This document shows positions 43,563-46,849 of a stretch of DNA of 46,849 nucleotides, in pieces. The stretch spans positions 1 through 46,849 of the forward strand of contig NSJK01000025.1 of assembly GCA_002632325.1 (NCBI GenBank). Reading direction: 5' to 3'. The notes under the pieces were generated by a model that did not search any database, was not told where the DNA came from, and was given only the letters and a program-made list of their open reading frames with translations. A program made the position numbers and the translations under genes. The DNA is from Lysobacterales bacterium. GTDB taxonomy: Bacteria > Pseudomonadota > Gammaproteobacteria > Xanthomonadales > Rhodanobacteraceae. The number at the start of each line of letters is the position of its first letter. Positions within the stretch are counted from its first letter, which is position 1.

Positions 43563-43638
43563 GGCCGAACTAGAACACGAGCGCGTGATCGGCGCAAGCG
43601 AATTTCGCGATATGGACGAACACGGGGCGGGCAGATGA
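43549..43638 (+). CDS. possible small coupled ORF before the DUF4124 gene
   Basis: A 29-codon frame MDRFMAELEHERVIGASEFR and following residues, ending HGAGR, overlaps the ATG of the next gene by an ATGA. The charged, helix-like sequence looks more protein-like than chance. It starts on the strand opposite the asnB leader peptide, overlapping its first five codons. It may be a real small protein or a translational coupling device. Family not recognised. Confidence 0.3.
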   Translation: MDRFMAELEHERVIGASEFRDMDEHGAGR

Positions 43639-44135
43639 GACACCTCGGCCTGTTCGCGCTGGCCTTGTGGCTGCTCGGCGGCGCCGCATCGGTGCAGGCC
43701 GAGGAATCCGGCCAGCGCGTGCACCGCTGCATCGGTCGCAATGGCGAAGTCGTGTTCAGCGGCACCTGGTGCAGCGCCGAACCGGCTTCTGCGGGCGCAC
43801 TGGCCAAGGCGCAGAGCGAGGCAGCCGCGCAGGGCGCACCCGCCGCAGATACCTGCGCGACTTCGCTGGTGCAATTGCGTGAACGCATCGCTGGTGCGAT
43901 CGCGCGCCAGGATTCCAACACCATCGCCGGCGCGATGCGCTGGCGTGGCGTGAGTGGCGGCGAGGCCAAACAGGTGCTCGCGCAACTGCGCGATCTGGTG
44001 CGCGAACCCCTGCTCGCGATCGAGGGCGGCAGCGCCTCGATCGAGGTCAAGACCGGCAGCAATCTCGATGCCGGCGTGCGCAGCATGCGCTTTGGCATCA
44101 GCAACGAAAGCGGTTGCTACTGGCTGAGCTGGTAG
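43635..44135 (+). CDS. DUF4124-like exported protein
   Basis: A 166-residue protein with a signal peptide (LGLFALALWLLGGAASVQA). The mature N-terminus HRCIGRNGEVVFSGTWCS matches the DUF4124 pattern of short strands around Cys residues that is common in periplasmic proteins of this bacterial group. The C-terminal half (about 75-166) is a helical-plus-strand domain with VQLRERIAGAIARQDSNTIA and ends SGCYWLSW. It lies between the asnB leader and ilvE. Function unknown. Confidence 0.72.
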   Translation: MRHLGLFALALWLLGGAASVQAEESGQRVHRCIGRNGEVVFSGTWCSAEPASAGALAKAQSEAAAQGAPAADTCATSLVQLRERIAGAIARQDSNTIAGAMRWRGVSGGEAKQVLAQLRDLVREPLLAIEGGSASIEVKTGSNLDAGVRSMRFGISNESGCYWLSW

Positions 44136-44155
44136 GCCGGGCCGGCCGCGCGCGC

Positions 44156-44164
44156 TGGTATCAT
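44156..44164 (+). promoter_or_regulatory. extended -10 element of ilvE
   Basis: TGGTATCAT is a TG-n extended -10 box (TATCAT at 44159-44164), 27 bases before the ilvE ATG at 44191. The ribosome site CGGAGAGG lies between. metK has the same TATCAT hexamer upstream. Confidence 0.5.
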
Positions 44165-44190
44165 GAGCGTCCTTGCGCGGAGAGGCGACC

Positions 44191-45108
44191 ATGACCCAGC
44201 AATACCCCGAACACATCTGGCAGAACGGTCGCATCAAGCCCTGGGCCGAAGGCACCGTGCACGTGATGGCGGCGGGCCTGCAATACGGCGCCTCGGTGTT
44301 CGAGGGCATCCGCAGCTACGACACGCCCAAGGGCGCGGCGATCTTCCGCCTCTCCGACCACAACCGGCGCCTGCTCAACTCGGCCAAGATCTACGAAATG
44401 GAGGTGCCCTACACCTTCGACGAGATCAACGCCGCCTGCCGTGACGTGCTCAAGGCGAACAACTTCGGCGCCGCGTATCTGCGCCCGTGCATCTATCGTG
44501 GCCTCGGCGGCTTCGGCCTGTCGGCGCAGACGCCGATCGATGTCTCGGTGGCAACCTGGAAGATGGGCGCCTACCTGGGCGCGGGCGTGCTCGAAGCGGG
44601 CATCGATGCCTGCGTATCGAGCTGGCAGCGCGTCGCGCCCAACACGATTCCCGCAGGCGCCAAGGCCGGCGGCAATTACCTGTCCGGCTCGCTGATCGCG
44701 CGCGAGGCGCGGCGCCTGGGCTTTGGCGAAGGCATTGCGCTGGCCTCGACCGGCCTGCTCAGCGAAGGCGCGGGCGAAAACCTGTTCCTCGTCTTCGACG
44801 GCGCGCTGCACACCACGCCGGTGAGCGCGGCCCTGCTCAACGGCATCACCCGCAACACGCTGATCACGCTCGCGCGCACCCACGGCATCGAAGTGGTCGA
44901 GCGCGACATCCCGCGCGAATACCTGTATCTGTGCGACGAGCTGTTCATGTGCGGCACCGCCGCCGAAATCACCCCGATCCGCTCGGTCGACGGGCGCAAG
45001 GTCGGCGCCGGCAAACCCGGGCCGCTCACCCAGCGCATGCAGGAGCTGTTCTTCGGCCTGTTCAACGGCAAGACGCCGGACCAATGGGGCTGGCTCGAGC
45101 CGGTCTGA
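44191..45108 (+). CDS. ilvE: branched-chain amino acid aminotransferase
   Basis: A 305-residue PLP fold IV enzyme transaminating Leu, Ile and Val with 2-oxoglutarate. YGASVFEGIRSYDTPKG (about 32-48), AYLRPCIYRGLGGFGLS, PAGAKAGGNYLSGSL with Lys158 as Schiff-base residue, GLLSEGAGENLFLV and LFMCGTAAEITPIRSVDGR are the IlvE blocks. The ATG at 44191 follows CGGAGAGG; an in-frame upstream start at 44173 is less likely. The trmY-like gene starts 34 bases after its stop. Confidence 0.95.
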   Translation: MTQQYPEHIWQNGRIKPWAEGTVHVMAAGLQYGASVFEGIRSYDTPKGAAIFRLSDHNRRLLNSAKIYEMEVPYTFDEINAACRDVLKANNFGAAYLRPCIYRGLGGFGLSAQTPIDVSVATWKMGAYLGAGVLEAGIDACVSSWQRVAPNTIPAGAKAGGNYLSGSLIAREARRLGFGEGIALASTGLLSEGAGENLFLVFDGALHTTPVSAALLNGITRNTLITLARTHGIEVVERDIPREYLYLCDELFMCGTAAEITPIRSVDGRKVGAGKPGPLTQRMQELFFGLFNGKTPDQWGWLEPV

Positions 45109-45142
45109 GCACAGCCATCCGCCGGTCCGTGCCGTGTCCGCC

Positions 45143-45757
45143 ATGCGCAGCTTCGTCCTGCGGGCGCGCTCCACCCCCGTCGACGGCGCCGCCCTGCTGG
45201 CATCCGTCGGCAGCGGCGCGCACAGCGAGATCCTCGCGCACGTGCTCATGAACGCGCTGTTCACCGCGCAGTCGCACCGCCCCGGCGTGGTGGTGCATCT
45301 GGTGCTGGAGAAGACCGCCGACTATTCCCGCACGATCAGCTTTCATTCCGACGAGCTGGGCGAGCTCGGCGGCTTCCACGAACACGCCCTGCTCGGCACC
45401 ATCGCCCACGCTCTGGATGCCTCGCGCGGCATGGGCAAGGAGGAATGCCGCGCCGTGGCAGCGGGCATCACGGTACGCACGACCAGTTTCGAAAAGCTGC
45501 TCGCGGAGCTGGCCGCGGATCACCCCTTGTTCGTCATGGATCGCAAGGGCAAGGCGCTCGGCGCGCAGGAATTTCCGGGCAATCCCTGTTTCATCCTCAC
45601 CGACCACCTGCCGATGCCGAAGAACAGCGCCCACGGCCTGGCGCGCCTGGGCGCAACGCGGATCAGCCTGGGACCACGCATGCTGTTCGCCTCGCAATGC
45701 GTGGTGTTGATCCACCACGCGCTGGATTGCCGCGAACGAGCGCCGTCGGGGGCGTAG
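45143..45757 (+). CDS. TrmY-like RNA pseudouridine N1-methyltransferase
   Basis: A 204-residue SPOUT-superfamily protein resembling archaeal TrmY (UPF0217), which methylates pseudouridine 54 of tRNA using S-adenosylmethionine. MRSFVLRARSTPVDG at the start, SGAHSEILAHVLMNALFTAQ, and the cofactor-knot region CFILTDHLPMPKNSAHGLAR followed by RISLGPRMLFASQCVVLIHHAL fit the family from end to end. Such genes are scattered in bacteria. The last six codons and the TAG stop come from a REP unit that begins at 45743. A GTG three codons upstream is an alternative start. It is probably cotranscribed with ilvE. Confidence 0.8.
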   Translation: MRSFVLRARSTPVDGAALLASVGSGAHSEILAHVLMNALFTAQSHRPGVVVHLVLEKTADYSRTISFHSDELGELGGFHEHALLGTIAHALDASRGMGKEECRAVAAGITVRTTSFEKLLAELAADHPLFVMDRKGKALGAQEFPGNPCFILTDHLPMPKNSAHGLARLGATRISLGPRMLFASQCVVLIHHALDCRERAPSGA

Positions 45758-45925
45758 CCCCGACCTACAAGAAAAGCCGTCGGGGACCTCGCCCCGACCT
45801 GCACAAGCCACGCATTTGTAGGTCGGCCCTACGCGGCCGACGTATGCGGCGCGCTCCTGCGAGAAGCCGTCGGGGGCGTAGCCCCGACCTGCAAGCCACG
45901 CATTTGCAGGTCGGCCCTGCGCCGC
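45743..45925. repeat. REP repeat cluster
   Basis: Units of the CGTCGGGGGCGTAGCCCCGA type: 45743-45768, 45776-45800 and 45866-45891 in one orientation, with shorter inverted halves TAGGTCGGCCCTACGCGGCC (45819-45838) and GCAGGTCGGCCCTGCGCCGC (45906-45925). Each has a GC stem (GGGGCgtaGCCCC) and a GTAGGTCGG or GCAGGTCGG edge, typical of Xanthomonadales REP sequences. They lie between converging trmY-like and choice-of-anchor genes and supply the former's stop codon. Confidence 0.85.
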
Positions 45926-45934
45926 CGTGCGGCT

Positions 45935-46849
45935 TCATCCACCTGGACAGGTCGGCGGCGCGTCGAAACCGTCGTCGAAGAGCTGATCGCCCTGTTGTCG
46001 TTCGTAGGCACCGATGTCGGCCTGCGCACCCGACACGCGCACGAACGGCGAAGCACGCTGGTCGAATGGAGAGAGTCCTTGCGCCGAGGTGTTGCCCGCG
46101 TCGATCGCGGGGCTGCTTCTGGACAGGGCATGGGTCTGCGTGGGGCCGCCGTTGTTGCGCAAGGGTTGGAGCTGCGGGCACACACCGGTCGTCAGGGTAT
46201 TGGGCAGGCCGATGATCGTGGTCGCGAACGCGAGATTGTTCGAGCCACTGGTGGGCGTCGAGTTGAGGCTGCCCGCGGTGAATTTGGCGACGCCGATGTC
46301 GTCGGGCGTGGTCACGGGATTGGCAAAGGTATTGTTCGAAAGGATCGAGCTTTGCAGCGTCACCAACTTCAATTGGTAGTGACTGGGGTCGGTGTAGTAG
46401 GCGCCGAGGTCGGAGATGGTGAAACCCGGTGAGTAGTGCCGGCCTGTAATGCCAGTGGCTGACCCCGCCGTATTGAAGGCCACCGTCGAGTTGTAGACGT
46501 GGATGGTGCCCGCGTTGGTGAGGGCGCCCCCGACCGTCTCGAGAGCGGAATTGCCCGACAGCGTGCTGTTGATCAGCGCGAAGTTGTCGGAGGCGCTGTT
46601 CAAACCGTCGATTGCGAAAATACCGCCGCCCTTCCAGGCGACATTGCCTGAAATCGTGGATGCAAACACAAGCACGCTACGGGAGGCGCGCAGACCACCA
46701 CCCGTCCCGCCCTGCGCCGAATTGCCACTGAGCGTGCTGTTGGCGATGAAGACCTTGCTGTTGGGGTCTTCGGGCCCGATCAGGCCGGCCAGGCCCGGGG
46801 TGAAAATTCCTCCGCCGTCGCCCGACCCGGCGCCTGTGTGGCTCACTGC
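45935..46849 (-). CDS. choice-of-anchor Q / polymorphic outer-membrane type exported protein (partial)
   Basis: The 3' 304 codons of a gene whose start lies beyond the window; the frame stays open to the edge. The repeats (V/I)xNSTLSGNSA, VFASTISGNVAWKGGGI, ALINSTLSGNSALETVGGAL and SSILSNNTF form a right-handed beta-helix of the polymorphic membrane protein kind. The end has the choice-of-anchor Q signature PLRNNGGPTQTHALSRSSPA and AIDAGN, then ADIGAYERQ. The last residues are QLFDDGFDAPPTCPGG, a variant of the IFxxGFE ending seen in two other exported proteins in this window. Likely secreted or surface-exposed. Confidence 0.8.
   Translation of the reverse strand, partial: AVSHTGAGSGDGGGIFTPGLAGLIGPEDPNSKVFIANSTLSGNSAQGGTGGGLRASRSVLVFASTISGNVAWKGGGIFAIDGLNSASDNFALINSTLSGNSALETVGGALTNAGTIHVYNSTVAFNTAGSATGITGRHYSPGFTISDLGAYYTDPSHYQLKLVTLQSSILSNNTFANPVTTPDDIGVAKFTAGSLNSTPTSGSNNLAFATTIIGLPNTLTTGVCPQLQPLRNNGGPTQTHALSRSSPAIDAGNTSAQGLSPFDQRASPFVRVSGAQADIGAYERQQGDQLFDDGFDAPPTCPGG

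Overview
The window reads as a chromosomal segment of a high-GC gammaproteobacterium, most likely of the order Xanthomonadales (Rhodanobacteraceae or Dokdonella-like). This is inferred from the S-adenosylhomocysteine (SAH) riboswitch before ahcY, the DUF5916, DUF885, DUF3228 and DUF4124 proteins, the -10 elements of the GCTAnnnT type, and exported proteins ending in an IFxxGFE-like motif. Coding density is high and many genes overlap by an ATGA or GTGA. No tRNA, rRNA or CRISPR array was seen.

Layout. 1-970: a short uncertain ORF and a ParE-type toxin-antitoxin pair. 1.2-3.4 kb: a phospholipid cassette (CDP-alcohol phosphatidyltransferase, lysophosphatidate acyltransferase, CdsA). 3.4-7.6 kb, minus strand: FAD-linked 2-hydroxyacid dehydrogenase, DUF5916 outer-membrane protein, MAPEG protein. 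7.7-9.0 kb: metK and its terminator. 9.0-10.2 kb: a nucleotidyltransferase-fold gene with a perfect 13-bp inverted repeat at its start, abutting the broken tail of a second phosphatidyltransferase gene. 10.3-13.6 kb: exported beta-propeller protein, hypothetical, ECF sigma factor and membrane partner. 13.6-15.2 kb: palindromic promoter, SAH riboswitch, ahcY. 15.3-18.2 kb: DUF885 protein and patatin phospholipase.

18.4-27.6 kb is the most unusual metabolic locus. A five-gene overlapping operon encodes a LuxE-type acyl-protein synthetase, a LuxC acyl-CoA reductase fused to a PaaK/LuxE-like adenylating domain, another PaaK-like enzyme, an RsbW-like ATPase fused to a GNAT acetyltransferase, and an RsbU/SpoIIE-type PP2C phosphatase. 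A convergent pair encodes a second RsbW-like kinase and a STAS anti-anti-sigma protein. No luciferase genes are present, so the set looks like acyl-aldehyde or acyl-protein chemistry under partner-switching control. An aminotransferase and a sulfotransferase-like protein follow.

29.4-33 kb: DUF3228, EamA transporter, and an FTR1 iron permease with an N-terminal cytochrome c domain. 33.0-37.1 kb: metF, whose promoter carries a palindrome resembling the one before ahcY; an exported right-handed beta-helix protein; and a GH20 hexosaminidase whose 3' end runs out of frame into a second, diverged metF 3' end. 37.1-40.5 kb: an MmeI-like restriction-methylation enzyme interrupted in frame by REP-like palindromes and by a REP-flanked DUF559 endonuclease domain. 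40.6-45.8 kb: RarD, asnB, a DUF4124 protein, ilvE and a TrmY-like RNA methyltransferase. The leader of asnB contains an Asn-rich reading frame, mutually exclusive hairpins and a terminator: a complete-looking asparagine attenuator. The window ends in REP repeats and the 3' part of a choice-of-anchor Q type exported protein.

Functional links: metK, ahcY and metF all serve the methionine/S-adenosylmethionine cycle and at least two appear to share an operator. asnB and ilvE are amino-acid genes. The broken gene tails, REP elements, restriction enzyme and toxin-like genes mark sites of past DNA exchange.
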